Shown here one piece after another: positions 17,290 through 25,221 of a stretch of 64,000 nt of DNA. How positions within the stretch are numbered: position 1 is the first letter of the stretch; the number at the start of each line of letters is the position of its first letter. Source of the DNA: Paenibacillus sp. FSL K6-1096 (GTDB lineage Bacteria > Bacillota > Bacilli > Paenibacillales > Paenibacillaceae); assembly GCF_037977055.1 (NCBI RefSeq), contig NZ_CP150274.1, forward strand, positions 6,634,001-6,698,000, given 5' to 3'. Under the pieces are notes generated by a model. That model was not told where the DNA came from, made no database searches, and saw only the letters and a list, made by a program, of their open reading frames with translations. A program made the position numbers and the translations under genes.

Positions 17290-19049
17290 TACAAGGCATA
17301 GGCGCTGCAGCAGGTGTTGCCATCGGGAAGGCCTTTGTCCTGCCGAACTGGGAATGGAGTCTGCCGGACACCCAGGTGAATCCGGTGGATCTGGCCAAAG
17401 AGTTTGAACGTCTATATGAAGGCATCCGTACCTCCAAGGATGAAATTGAGTTTATCAAAAAGGAATTCCGGGATGTCGTCGGACCGGAGGAATCCAGTAT
17501 TTTCGACGCCCATCTGGCGATCCTGGATGATCCGGTATTCATGAGCGAAATCCGCGGCATTATCGAACGCCAGTACAAGGCGGCTGAGGTGGCGGTCAAG
17601 GAAGCGATCGACCACTTCGTGGCGATGTTCGATCTGCTGGACGATGAATATATGAAGGAGCGGGCGGTGGATATCAAGGATGTCGGCAACCGTCTGCTGA
17701 AGCATCTGCTGGGTGCGCCGGAGGTAACCCTGCCGTCCGATACCCAGCCTTACATTCTGGTGGCGAAGGAATTGTCTCCCTCCCAGCTGGCCCATCTCAA
17801 TCCGGCCTATGTGCTGGGCATCGTGACGATGATGGGCGGCAAAACCTCGCATTCCTCCATCATGGCCCGGGCGCTCGGCATTCCGCTGGTTGCCGGGCTG
17901 GAGAACAAGCTTCCGGTTCCGATCCAGACGGGGGATATGCTGGTGCTGGACGGTGATACGGGTGCGATTATGATTCACCCCGATGAAGGAACATTGAAGG
18001 AATTCAACACCCGGCGGGCGATTCAGCTTAAGAAGCGGGAGCAGCTGGAGCTGCTGGCTACTGTCGAAGCTGTCACGAAGGATGGCGTCTGTCTGCGGCT
18101 GGCCTGTAATATCAGCTCGGTGAAGGAGCTGAATGTGGCGCTGAAATACGGCGCGGAAGGCGTGGGGCTGTTCCGTACAGAGTTCCTGTATATGGACCGC
18201 AGCTCCTTCCCTACAGAGGATGAGCAATTTGAGGTGTATAAGCTGGTTGCGGAGCAGGTGGGCAAGGATTCGGTAGTGATCCGTACGCTGGATATCGGCG
18301 GGGACAAGCATCTGGATTACTTCCAGCTGCCGGAGGAGCAGAATCCGTTCCTCGGGTACCGGGCCATCCGCATCAGTCTGGACCGTACGGATATGTTCAA
18401 GACCCAGATTACAGCGATTCTGCGGGCAAGCCATTACGGCCATGTGAAGCTGATGTTCCCGATGATCTCCTCGATCGAGGAGCTGCTTGAAGCCAAAGCG
18501 TTGCTAAATGAAGTGAAAAGCGAGCTGGACGCCCGGGGCGTTCCGTATGACCCGGACATCCAGGTTGGCATCATGATCGAGGTTCCGGCTGCGGTGATGA
18601 TAGCCGATCTGCTGGCGGAGGAAGTGGACTTCTTCAGCATCGGCACGAATGATCTGGTGCAGTATGTCCTGGCTGTAGACCGGATGAATGAGCAGATTGC
18701 CCATATGTATCATCCCTATCATCCGGGAGTGCTGCGCATGATTCGCATGACGGTAGAGGCGGCGCAGCGTGCCGGTATCGATGTCAGTGTATGCGGCGAG
18801 ATGGCTTCAGACGAGCGTTCCCTCCCGCTGTGGCTGGAGCTGGGCATCAGCGTGCTGAGCATGTCGCCGCAGGCGCTGCTGAAGGTGAAGCACCGCACGC
18901 TGAACACGCTGGCTTCCGAAGCGAGAGAGATTGCGAAGGTCTGCCTGCGGAGCCGTACCAGCAGCGAGACGGAGGAGCAGCTGAATGCTTTTGTGAAACG
19001 GAGCGTCACACTCGGTGCAGGCGGCGACGCCAGAGGAAGAACGTCATAG
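17286..19049 (+). CDS. ptsI: PTS enzyme I (phosphoenolpyruvate-protein phosphotransferase)
   Basis: A 587-residue EI that autophosphorylates from PEP and passes phosphate to HPr. The phospho-histidine is His189 in GGKTSHSSIMAR, and the C-terminal PEP-binding barrel has GVGLFRTEFLYMDR, MIEVPAAV and the late VCGEMASD motif with its catalytic Cys. The ATG overlaps the stop of the EIICBA gene (ATGA) with GGAGGG upstream, so both are cotranslated. No ptsH lies beside it, so HPr must be supplied from elsewhere. It may be the only EI or a dedicated second copy. Confidence 0.9.
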   Translation: MIQGIGAAAGVAIGKAFVLPNWEWSLPDTQVNPVDLAKEFERLYEGIRTSKDEIEFIKKEFRDVVGPEESSIFDAHLAILDDPVFMSEIRGIIERQYKAAEVAVKEAIDHFVAMFDLLDDEYMKERAVDIKDVGNRLLKHLLGAPEVTLPSDTQPYILVAKELSPSQLAHLNPAYVLGIVTMMGGKTSHSSIMARALGIPLVAGLENKLPVPIQTGDMLVLDGDTGAIMIHPDEGTLKEFNTRRAIQLKKREQLELLATVEAVTKDGVCLRLACNISSVKELNVALKYGAEGVGLFRTEFLYMDRSSFPTEDEQFEVYKLVAEQVGKDSVVIRTLDIGGDKHLDYFQLPEEQNPFLGYRAIRISLDRTDMFKTQITAILRASHYGHVKLMFPMISSIEELLEAKALLNEVKSELDARGVPYDPDIQVGIMIEVPAAVMIADLLAEEVDFFSIGTNDLVQYVLAVDRMNEQIAHMYHPYHPGVLRMIRMTVEAAQRAGIDVSVCGEMASDERSLPLWLELGISVLSMSPQALLKVKHRTLNTLASEAREIAKVCLRSRTSSETEEQLNAFVKRSVTLGAGGDARGRTS

Positions 19050-19099
19050 CCTTGTGAACTGATATAGTCTGAATATAGAGTCCGGCGCGGGGGAACTGA

Positions 19100-19119
19100 C
19101 CCGGTATGCCGGGCTTTTT
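19100..19119 (+). terminator. terminator of the PTS operon
   Basis: CCCGG and CCGGG around a TATG loop, followed by CTTTTT. The stem is short; adjacent GC-rich bases may extend it. Confidence 0.55.
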
Positions 19120-19137
19120 GCTGTAGCTTCCAAAAAA

Positions 19138-19172
19138 GTAAAACCGTTTCACGCTCCCGGCAGTCAGTATAG
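19138..19172 (+). promoter_or_regulatory. candidate ECF-sigma promoter (autoregulation)
   Basis: GTAAAACCGTTTCACG followed about 16 bases later by CAGTCAGTAT resembles an ECF-type AAAC / CGTC-like pair, just before the sigma gene. This is a visual match only. Confidence 0.35.
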
Positions 19173-19205
19173 ACAGAGGTCAAAAAAGGAGGGGGAGAAA
19201 AAGAG

Positions 19206-19730
19206 ATGGAAAGTACCTGGGAAGGTGAGCGTGTGCGGGGGTTAAATGAACAGGAGCAGCTTTTTATCGGGCGGGTGCTCGATCAGAAGAAGATCCTCTA
19301 TAGCATTGCATACAGTTATCTGCGGAGCGAGACAGAGGCGCTGGAGATGGTCCAGGAGGCTACATACAGAGCCTGGATCAAGCGCGGAAGTCTGAAGGAC
19401 GGGCAGCGGTTTGCGCCATGGCTCACCAGAATTCTGATTAACTGCTGCAAGGATGAATTGAAGCGGCGCAAGCGGCTGCATGTCACCGCTCGGGTTCAGG
19501 AGGGCAGCGGGCTGCAGGAGATGACCAGTGACCGTAAGCTTGATATGGAACGGGCGCTGGAAGCGGTGAAGCCGAAGTACCGGCAGGTGCTGGTGCTGAA
19601 GTATTACCGGGATATGACGCTGACGGACATTGCAGAGGTGCTGGGCAAGCCGGAAGGCACGGTCAAGACCTGGCTGAACAAGGGACTCAAGCAGCTGCGG
19701 GACAAATTGAGAATTAAAGGGGTGCAATAA
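19206..19730 (+). CDS. ECF-type RNA polymerase sigma factor
   Basis: A 174-residue sigma-70 family factor with only regions 2 and 4. Region 2 spans about 20-85 (AYSYLRSETEALEMVQEATYRAWI), and region 4 about 115-165 with the helix-turn-helix LTDIAEVLGKPEGTVKTWLNKG. The strong RBS AAGGAGGGGG precedes the ATG. The next gene encodes a membrane protein with the layout of a cognate anti-sigma factor, two bases apart from it. The SigV-like subgroup is suggested by its partner family, but the signal is unknown. Confidence 0.9.
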   Translation: MESTWEGERVRGLNEQEQLFIGRVLDQKKILYSIAYSYLRSETEALEMVQEATYRAWIKRGSLKDGQRFAPWLTRILINCCKDELKRRKRLHVTARVQEGSGLQEMTSDRKLDMERALEAVKPKYRQVLVLKYYRDMTLTDIAEVLGKPEGTVKTWLNKGLKQLRDKLRIKGVQ

Positions 19731-19731
19731 C

Positions 19732-21132
19732 ATGATGCGAACCGAAGAAGAACTGTTGAAGGAATATTACCACGATCTGTCAGCCGAAGCGGAGGAGGTC
19801 GCGGAACTGAAGCTGAACGCGGCGGTGCGCAAGGGAGTAACAAGCCGGCGTAGAGACTCCTTTTCGCTGAAGAACCGTTATACTCTGACCACAGCCGCCA
19901 TCCTCGCGATCGTCCTGGTGTTCTCCATACCATGGGCGGGGGGAATGCTGGAAAAGCGTGAGGCCGTCCAGGGTGCAGCGGTGACCCGCTCGGCCGGGGA
20001 GTTTGATGCCTACCGCCAGCAGGCGGGCAGCAACATTACCGTATCTTCAGCGATTGAAGCCGGGCTAATCCAGCGCATCAGCGGGGTTACGGCTGAGCAT
20101 GACGGGTATGTGCTGACCGTAGACGGAGTAGCAGCGGATCAGAAGGGGATCATTATCCTGTATTCAATGAAAAATAATACAAAAGCAAACACGAACTGGA
20201 ACTTATTGACCCTTACGGAAAGCAGGCTGAGACCAGTGAGTACTTGGCGGGGAGAGGGAAGCGAAATTGCCCCCGGCCGAACCACCTATGGATATGAAGT
20301 CATGGAGTGGGAGAAGGATTACAGCTCTCTGCCGGATCAAGTTACGCTTGCGATGGAGCTTCATGAGTTTAGGGGCAATACCCTTTCTACCGATGATAGC
20401 CTGCAGGCTAAGCTGTCAGTAGCTATTCCGCTGGACCGTAACCACATGGCTAAGGTAGGCGAAACCATCCGTCTGGACAAAACGCTGGCTATAGGGGGGC
20501 AAGAAATCAATATCAAAGAAGCATATGTGGCTCCCTCCGGTATTTATCTGGACTATACCGTGAACCCGAAGAATTCGAAACAAATCTTCTCGCTGTATAA
20601 CCCGCATGTCCTGGTGGGTAGCGGGGGCGAATATACGAATTTGAAACTACTGGGCATCAGCGAAGGGAAGGACAAGACCCGGCTGGTATTTGCAAATGAC
20701 AGTGGCACGAAGGAATCCGTCCAGTTGAACATCGGCGGAGTGCTGGCCTTGGACAAGAATGCAACCCGTCTGGTTATTGACACAGATAAGCAGAAAGTAA
20801 TTCAAGGACCGGGACCTAATCTGAAAATATCTACGCATACTACGGCTAAGGACGCTACACTGGTTTTGGAGTATCACCCGGAACAGGGAGCTCAAAAAAT
20901 CTACAATTCAATAACCAATTCGTTGAAGCTGGACACCAAATTTACTGATGGAACAGGCAAGCTGCACGAATCTGCTACGAGTTTCGCCATCCCTCCATTA
21001 ACAGAATCGATGCAAAAGGCTAACCTGTATTTCGTAGGCCTGGGCAGCAACAACTATCCCCAGCCGCTGACCTTCACCATAGAATCCTACCCTAACCTGA
21101 TTAAAGAGAGACTATCTCTTCAGATCCGTTAA
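19732..21132 (+). CDS. DUF4179-type membrane anti-sigma factor
   Basis: A 466-residue protein with a cytoplasmic N-terminal segment (about 1-45, acidic, EEELLKEYYHDLS), one membrane helix (about 52-75), and a long extracytoplasmic part. The layout and sequence match DUF4179 proteins paired with ECF sigma factors in Paenibacillus and related genera, in which the N-terminus holds the sigma factor at the membrane. The extracellular region probably contains DUF4179 (about 85-200) and a second beta-rich domain. The start ATGATG follows GGGGTG two bases after the sigma gene stop. Confidence 0.85.
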   Translation: MMRTEEELLKEYYHDLSAEAEEVAELKLNAAVRKGVTSRRRDSFSLKNRYTLTTAAILAIVLVFSIPWAGGMLEKREAVQGAAVTRSAGEFDAYRQQAGSNITVSSAIEAGLIQRISGVTAEHDGYVLTVDGVAADQKGIIILYSMKNNTKANTNWNLLTLTESRLRPVSTWRGEGSEIAPGRTTYGYEVMEWEKDYSSLPDQVTLAMELHEFRGNTLSTDDSLQAKLSVAIPLDRNHMAKVGETIRLDKTLAIGGQEINIKEAYVAPSGIYLDYTVNPKNSKQIFSLYNPHVLVGSGGEYTNLKLLGISEGKDKTRLVFANDSGTKESVQLNIGGVLALDKNATRLVIDTDKQKVIQGPGPNLKISTHTTAKDATLVLEYHPEQGAQKIYNSITNSLKLDTKFTDGTGKLHESATSFAIPPLTESMQKANLYFVGLGSNNYPQPLTFTIESYPNLIKERLSLQIR

Positions 21133-21147
21133 TCCAATCATCAAAAT

Positions 21148-21186
21148 AAGCCCTGACCCCGTCAGACGACTGGGGCAGGGCTTGTT
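21148..21186. terminator. bidirectional terminator
   Basis: AAGCCCTGACCCCGTC and GACTGGGGCAGGGCTT form a long hairpin. The minus strand has the better T-tract (TTATTTT). It separates the anti-sigma gene from the convergent PfpI-like gene. Confidence 0.8.
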
Positions 21187-21197
21187 ATGCTTACAGC

Positions 21198-21722
21198 CTA
21201 TTCTCCCGCCAGCGCATCGCAAAAGGCCTTGCCGTAAGGCGGCAGGTCCGGCGGACGGCGGGCGGAGATGATATGGCCATCCCTCACGACCGGCTCATCC
21301 TTCCAGATCGCCCCGGCATTCTCCATGTCATCACGGATGCCCGGAGTGGAGGTAACCGTTACGCCTTCCAGGATTTTGGCGGAGATTAACACCCACCCGG
21401 CGTGGCAGATCTGGCCGATCGGCTTCTTCGCCGCATGGAAATCCTGCACCAGCTTCAGTACTGCGCTGTACCGGCGGATTTTGTCGGGGGCCCAGCCGCC
21501 TGGAACCAGGATGCCGTCATAATCTGCGGCATTCAGCTCGTCCCAGCTATATTCAGCTGTGGCGGGTACGCCATATTTTCCAGTGTATGTCTTATCCTTC
21601 GTAAGGCCTGCCAAATGAACCTCGGCCCCTTCCTCACGCACGCGGTATACAGGATACCATAGCTCCAGATCCTCGAATTCATCGTCTACAAGCGCAATGA
21701 CTTTTTTACCGGCCAGTCTCAT
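21198..21722 (-). CDS. DJ-1/PfpI family protein
   Basis: A 174-residue flavodoxin-like protein of the class I glutamine-amidotransferase superfamily. The nucleophile Cys lies in QICHAGW at about residue 106, preceded by ILVPGGWAPD. Members act as stress-related glyoxalases, deglycases or proteases; the activity here cannot be told from sequence. GAAGGGAGC lies upstream of the minus-strand ATG. It is monocistronic. Confidence 0.88.
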   Translation of the reverse strand: MRLAGKKVIALVDDEFEDLELWYPVYRVREEGAEVHLAGLTKDKTYTGKYGVPATAEYSWDELNAADYDGILVPGGWAPDKIRRYSAVLKLVQDFHAAKKPIGQICHAGWVLISAKILEGVTVTSTPGIRDDMENAGAIWKDEPVVRDGHIISARRPPDLPPYGKAFCDALAGE

Positions 21723-21936
21723 TCATTACAGCTCCCTTCGGTGTTAGCATTCTCACATCTATGTCATTCTATCAAAAGTAAAACTTCAAGTCACATTAAG
21801 TGTGGAAATTAATAGGTGGTGTGCCAATTAAAACATGATATGCAAGCTTGCAGGGATTCCTGCGACATAAGTCGAATATAGTCTAGTAGAAAAGGCAGAA
21901 CTATGCGTGCCAAAAGATCAATTTGAGGTGTGGGAG

Positions 21937-22392
21937 ATGTATAAGGATAATTTGATGAAGCAGCCGTGCGGGTGCGGCGGGACCATGACCATACATATGC
22001 ATACGCTGGTATACAGCGCAAAGATCAAAATAACCCATGTTCCTGTGTACACTTGCGGGCAGTGCGGCCGCTATGAGCCGTTGCCGGTGATTAAGCATGA
22101 CCTCGGTCAGCTGATCCGGGAGCTTGGAGAGCAACCGTCCGGGCGGATGAAGCTGTCCTTTGCGGACCGCAACGAGTGGGCCAGTGTGCTGAAGGATACG
22201 TTAGCAAGAGGACACTTTACCGGCGGCTTGCCGGAGCTGGAGGAGTCGGTCCGCTCTGCGCTCCAGGGGCGGGTGGATCTGCTGCTGGATGTATACCGTA
22301 CGGCGTCGGCTCTGTCTGACCCTAAGTGGATGGAGGATACCGAAGCACGGCTGTCCCAGTTGACGGCGCATTCGGCGAAAAGTGCCAAATAA
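21937..22392 (+). CDS. zinc-ribbon protein of unknown function (151 aa)
   Basis: The N-terminal half contains a CGCGG knuckle at about residues 11-15 and a CGQCG knuckle at about 45-49, giving a four-Cys metal site similar to YgiT/YokU-type zinc fingers. The C-terminal half is helical and shows no known domain; no HTH of the YgiT antitoxin is seen. The ATG at 21937 has GAGGTG six bases upstream; a GTG at 21907 is the alternative start. The gene stands alone before ccpA. Confidence 0.7.
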   Translation: MYKDNLMKQPCGCGGTMTIHMHTLVYSAKIKITHVPVYTCGQCGRYEPLPVIKHDLGQLIRELGEQPSGRMKLSFADRNEWASVLKDTLARGHFTGGLPELEESVRSALQGRVDLLLDVYRTASALSDPKWMEDTEARLSQLTAHSAKSAK

Positions 22393-22523
22393 CCGGAGAT
22401 TTTGACGTTCTGAATATTTTTTCTGCAAAAACAATGAAAAACTTTCAGTGAATGTTGGATTTTTCACGCGTTTTTTGATACGATAGTTATGAAAGAAATT
22501 TTGAAAGGATTTTTGAAAGGAAA

Positions 22524-22538
22524 ATGAAGCGTTATCAT
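22524..22538 (+). promoter_or_regulatory. cre-like palindrome at the ccpA promoter
   Basis: ATGAAGCGTTATCAT resembles a catabolite-responsive element but is one base shorter than the consensus. It abuts the -35 box of the promoter at 22538, so autoregulation of ccpA is possible. Confidence 0.35.
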
Positions 22539-22566
22539 TGCACAATCGTATAAAGTGTCGTATCAT
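22538..22566 (+). promoter_or_regulatory. sigma-A promoter of ccpA
   Basis: TTGCAC (22538-22543), 17-base spacer, TATCAT (22561-22566). A second possible pair, TTGGAT (22455) and TACGAT (22479) 18 bases apart, lies further upstream. Confidence 0.65.
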
Positions 22567-22583
22567 AATTTTAATTAGTCGAA

Positions 22584-22598
22584 CGATAAAATTTATCG
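22584..22598 (+). repeat. 15-bp palindrome in the ccpA leader
   Basis: CGATAAA A TTTATCG is a perfect inverted repeat directly before the RBS. It could be an operator or a small RNA hairpin. Confidence 0.55.
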
Positions 22599-22614
22599 CA
22601 ATGGAGAGAGTAAT

Positions 22615-23625
22615 TTGACGGTAACCATTTACGATGTAGCTCGAGAAGCAGGCGTATCCATGGCTACGGTATCACGGGTTGTGAATAATAACCCCAATGT
22701 GAAACCGCAGACCCGGAAGAAGGTTTTTGAGGCAATTGAACGTTTGGGCTATCGTCCGAACGCGGTGGCGAGAGGGCTCGCCAGCAAGAAAACAACAACC
22801 GTCGGGGTTGTAATTCCTGATATCTCCAATTCGATTTTTGCGGAAATTGCCCGCGGGATTGAAGATATCGCCAACATGTACCACTATAATATTATTCTGT
22901 GTAATGCGGACAAGCGTAAGGAGAAAGAAATCCGGGTCATCAACACCCTGCTGGAGAAGCAGGTGGACGGGCTGCTGTTCATGGGCGGAACCGTTACGGA
23001 AGAGCATATCCAGGCCTTCCAGACCTCGGCAGTGCCTATTGTCCTCTGCGCAACCCGCGATGAGAAGGGCACGTATCCTTCCGTAGACATCGACCATGAG
23101 ACAGCGGCATTCGATGCTGTGAACACGCTGATCCGTCACGGACACCGTGAGATCGCGATGATCAGCGGCACGCTGCAGGACCCGGCGAACGGGTATGCCC
23201 GGTTCCAGGGGTATAAGAAGGCGCTGGAGGCGGCAGGGATTGAGTATCAGGAGGATCTGGTCCGCATCGGCAATTACCGTTACGAATCCGGTGTCGAAGC
23301 GATGAAGTATTTCCTCGGGCTTAAGAAGAAGCCGACTGCAGTATTCGCTGCAACTGATGAGATGGCGATCGGCGCTATTCACAGCATTCAGGATGAAGGC
23401 CTCAGAGTGCCGGATGATTTCTCGATTATCAGTGTAGACAACATCCGCATGGCTTCCATGGTTCGTCCGCTGCTCACTACGGTGGCCCAACCGATGTATG
23501 ACCTTGGTGCTGTAGCGATGAGACTGCTGACGAAGCTGATGAAGAAGGAGACGGTCGATAATCCGCGGGTCATTCTGCCGCATGAGACGATTCTTCGTCT
23601 GTCCGTCAATCATGTCAACAAATAA
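22615..23625 (+). CDS. ccpA: catabolite control protein A
   Basis: A 336-residue LacI/GalR regulator and the master of carbon catabolite control in Firmicutes, where it acts with HPr(Ser-P) or Crh. The N-terminal HTH ([21 protein letters not shown]) and hinge helix ([14 protein letters not shown]) match CcpA rather than sugar-specific paralogues, and the effector domain is full length. The start is TTG with GGAGAG upstream. The nearby acuA/acsA pair carries a cre site, matching the B. subtilis neighbourhood. A terminator follows. Confidence 0.93.
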   Translation: MTVTIYDVAREAGVSMATVSRVVNNNPNVKPQTRKKVFEAIERLGYRPNAVARGLASKKTTTVGVVIPDISNSIFAEIARGIEDIANMYHYNIILCNADKRKEKEIRVINTLLEKQVDGLLFMGGTVTEEHIQAFQTSAVPIVLCATRDEKGTYPSVDIDHETAAFDAVNTLIRHGHREIAMISGTLQDPANGYARFQGYKKALEAAGIEYQEDLVRIGNYRYESGVEAMKYFLGLKKKPTAVFAATDEMAIGAIHSIQDEGLRVPDDFSIISVDNIRMASMVRPLLTTVAQPMYDLGAVAMRLLTKLMKKETVDNPRVILPHETILRLSVNHVNK

Positions 23626-23646
23626 GCTTGTGATTAGCAGCATAAG

Positions 23647-23667
23647 AAGCTCCTTCGGGAGCTTTTT
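23647..23667 (+). terminator. terminator of ccpA
   Basis: AAGCTCC-TTC-GGGAGCTT followed by TTT. Confidence 0.8.
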
Positions 23668-23710
23668 ATGTTTGTCCCGAAGTACATAAGTGAAGGGGAA
23701 GATAAATACA

Positions 23711-24406
23711 ATGAGCGGAATACTGGGCCTGATTGGGGCCATGGATGAGGAAATTAAGCTGCTGCTGCACTCCATGGAGGATAAACAGATGACGGTGAAG
23801 GCCGGGATTAGCTTTTATCAGGGGACGGTGTTCGGGAGAAGGGCTGTAGTCTGCAAATCTGGCGTCGGCAAGGTGAATGCTGCGGTAACGACACAGATTC
23901 TGCTGGACCACTTCGGAGCGGGACTGATCCTGTTCACAGGTGTGGCCGGAGCGCTGCATCCGGAGCTTGCGATCGGGGATATTGTCATTTCGTCCAAGTG
24001 TATCCAGCATGATATGGATGTGAGCGCTCTGGGATTTAGCCGGGGGATCATCCCGTATCAGGAGGTCTCTGTATTCGAGGCCGATCCTGTGCTGGTGAAG
24101 CTGGCGGAGCAGGCTTGCCGCGAGCTGGGCCAGAAGTCAGTGACCGGCATTGTGCTGTCAGGTGACCAGTTCATCGCCAGCAGATCGGCTGTAGCTGCCT
24201 TGCGGGAGGAGCTGGACGGGGCCTGTGCCGAGATGGAGGGGGCCGCAGTTGCCCAGGTCTGCTACATGAACGGCATCCCGTTTGTGATCGTCCGTTCGAT
24301 GTCGGATAAGGCCGATGGCTCGGCTCATGTGAATTACACTGCCTTCACGGTCACCGCATCGCAGCGTTCCCATGCCATCCTGGAGCATATGATTAAGGCA
24401 ATGTGA
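23711..24406 (+). CDS. mtnN: 5'-methylthioadenosine/S-adenosylhomocysteine nucleosidase
   Basis: A 231-residue nucleosidase that removes adenine from MTA and SAH, feeding methionine salvage and clearing products of SAM reactions. The family start GLIGAMDEEI (residues 6-15, with the catalytic Glu), the FTGVAGAL loop, the MEGAAVAQVCY segment that contacts the ribose, and the catalytic Asp in MSDKADG are visible. The ATG at 23711 follows AAGGGGA. It converges on acuA with only 8 bases between. Confidence 0.9.
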   Translation: MSGILGLIGAMDEEIKLLLHSMEDKQMTVKAGISFYQGTVFGRRAVVCKSGVGKVNAAVTTQILLDHFGAGLILFTGVAGALHPELAIGDIVISSKCIQHDMDVSALGFSRGIIPYQEVSVFEADPVLVKLAEQACRELGQKSVTGIVLSGDQFIASRSAVAALREELDGACAEMEGAAVAQVCYMNGIPFVIVRSMSDKADGSAHVNYTAFTVTASQRSHAILEHMIKAM

Positions 24407-24414
24407 CTTAGAGA

Positions 24415-25047
24415 TTAATACATAAACCGCTGTCTGAAGCGCACCCGGTCGAAGGTCTCGCGCGAGGACAGCGGTACATCCCGGCCCATCCGCACCATCA
24501 GACAGTTGGCGGGGTGGGAGCAGATCTCCGGGTCATCCGTCGCATACCACACCATATCCACGGTCTTCATCAGCTTCTCCATCATCTGGCGGTACTCCCA
24601 CACGGTAAGGCCGCTGCCCTTCAGGTCCCAGTGCCAGTAATACTCTGTTGTGAACACGATGCAATCCTCAAGCTGCCCTTCTTCAAAAGCGGTGGACACC
24701 AGCAGCTTCCCGAGTCCGCTCCCCCGGTACCCGTCAGCGACCTCAATAGCTCCCAGCTCTATCAGATCCTCCATTCCGCCCTGTGACCACAGCTCCAGCT
24801 CATCCGGATAATGAAAGGTGACATACCCGATGATCATATCTGAGGTGAACGCGGCAATAACCCGTCCTTCCGGCAAGCCGGAGATCTCAATTAAGGCTTC
24901 CTTCTGTTCCTGTGGTCTGCGGAAGGCATCCAGATCGGCGTGTATGTCCAGCTTCTGGAGACATTCGGGGGACAGGGGACCTTGGACAGTGATAAGCTGT
25001 CCGTTATGCTCAAGGCTATGGGAAACGGGGATTTTGCGGTGCTCCAT
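24415..25047 (-). CDS. acuA: protein acetyltransferase AcuA
   Basis: A 210-residue GNAT enzyme closely resembling B. subtilis AcuA, which inactivates acetyl-CoA synthetase by acetylating its active-site lysine. The acetyl-CoA loop is EVADGYRGSGLGKLLVS (about 115-131), and the conserved region YYWHWDLKGSGLTVWEYR and the C-terminal PANCLMVR are retained. It is divergent from acsA, its expected target, as in B. subtilis. The acuB and acuC genes that normally follow are missing here: mtnN comes next, on the other strand. Confidence 0.92.
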   Translation of the reverse strand: MEHRKIPVSHSLEHNGQLITVQGPLSPECLQKLDIHADLDAFRRPQEQKEALIEISGLPEGRVIAAFTSDMIIGYVTFHYPDELELWSQGGMEDLIELGAIEVADGYRGSGLGKLLVSTAFEEGQLEDCIVFTTEYYWHWDLKGSGLTVWEYRQMMEKLMKTVDMVWYATDDPEICSHPANCLMVRMGRDVPLSSRETFDRVRFRQRFMY

Positions 25048-25080
25048 GATCGGGCTCCCTCCGGTTCACTATAATATGGA

Positions 25081-25097
25081 ATGTAACCGCTTCCTGT
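25081..25097 (+). promoter_or_regulatory. cre (CcpA-binding) site between acuA and acsA
   Basis: ATGTAACCGCTTCCTGT matches the cre consensus WTGNAANCGNWNNCWWW at 16 of 17 positions. CcpA control of acsA/acu genes is established in B. subtilis. Confidence 0.7.
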
Positions 25098-25221
25098 GAT
25101 ATACTGATTCCGACACGGAATATTCACAATTGGAACATTGACAGCAGCGCATAACTCTAGCGTATGGAATCAGATTCTTACCCTTAAAGCTTAAAGCAAA
25201 CCAGTAGGGGAGGCAAGAGGA

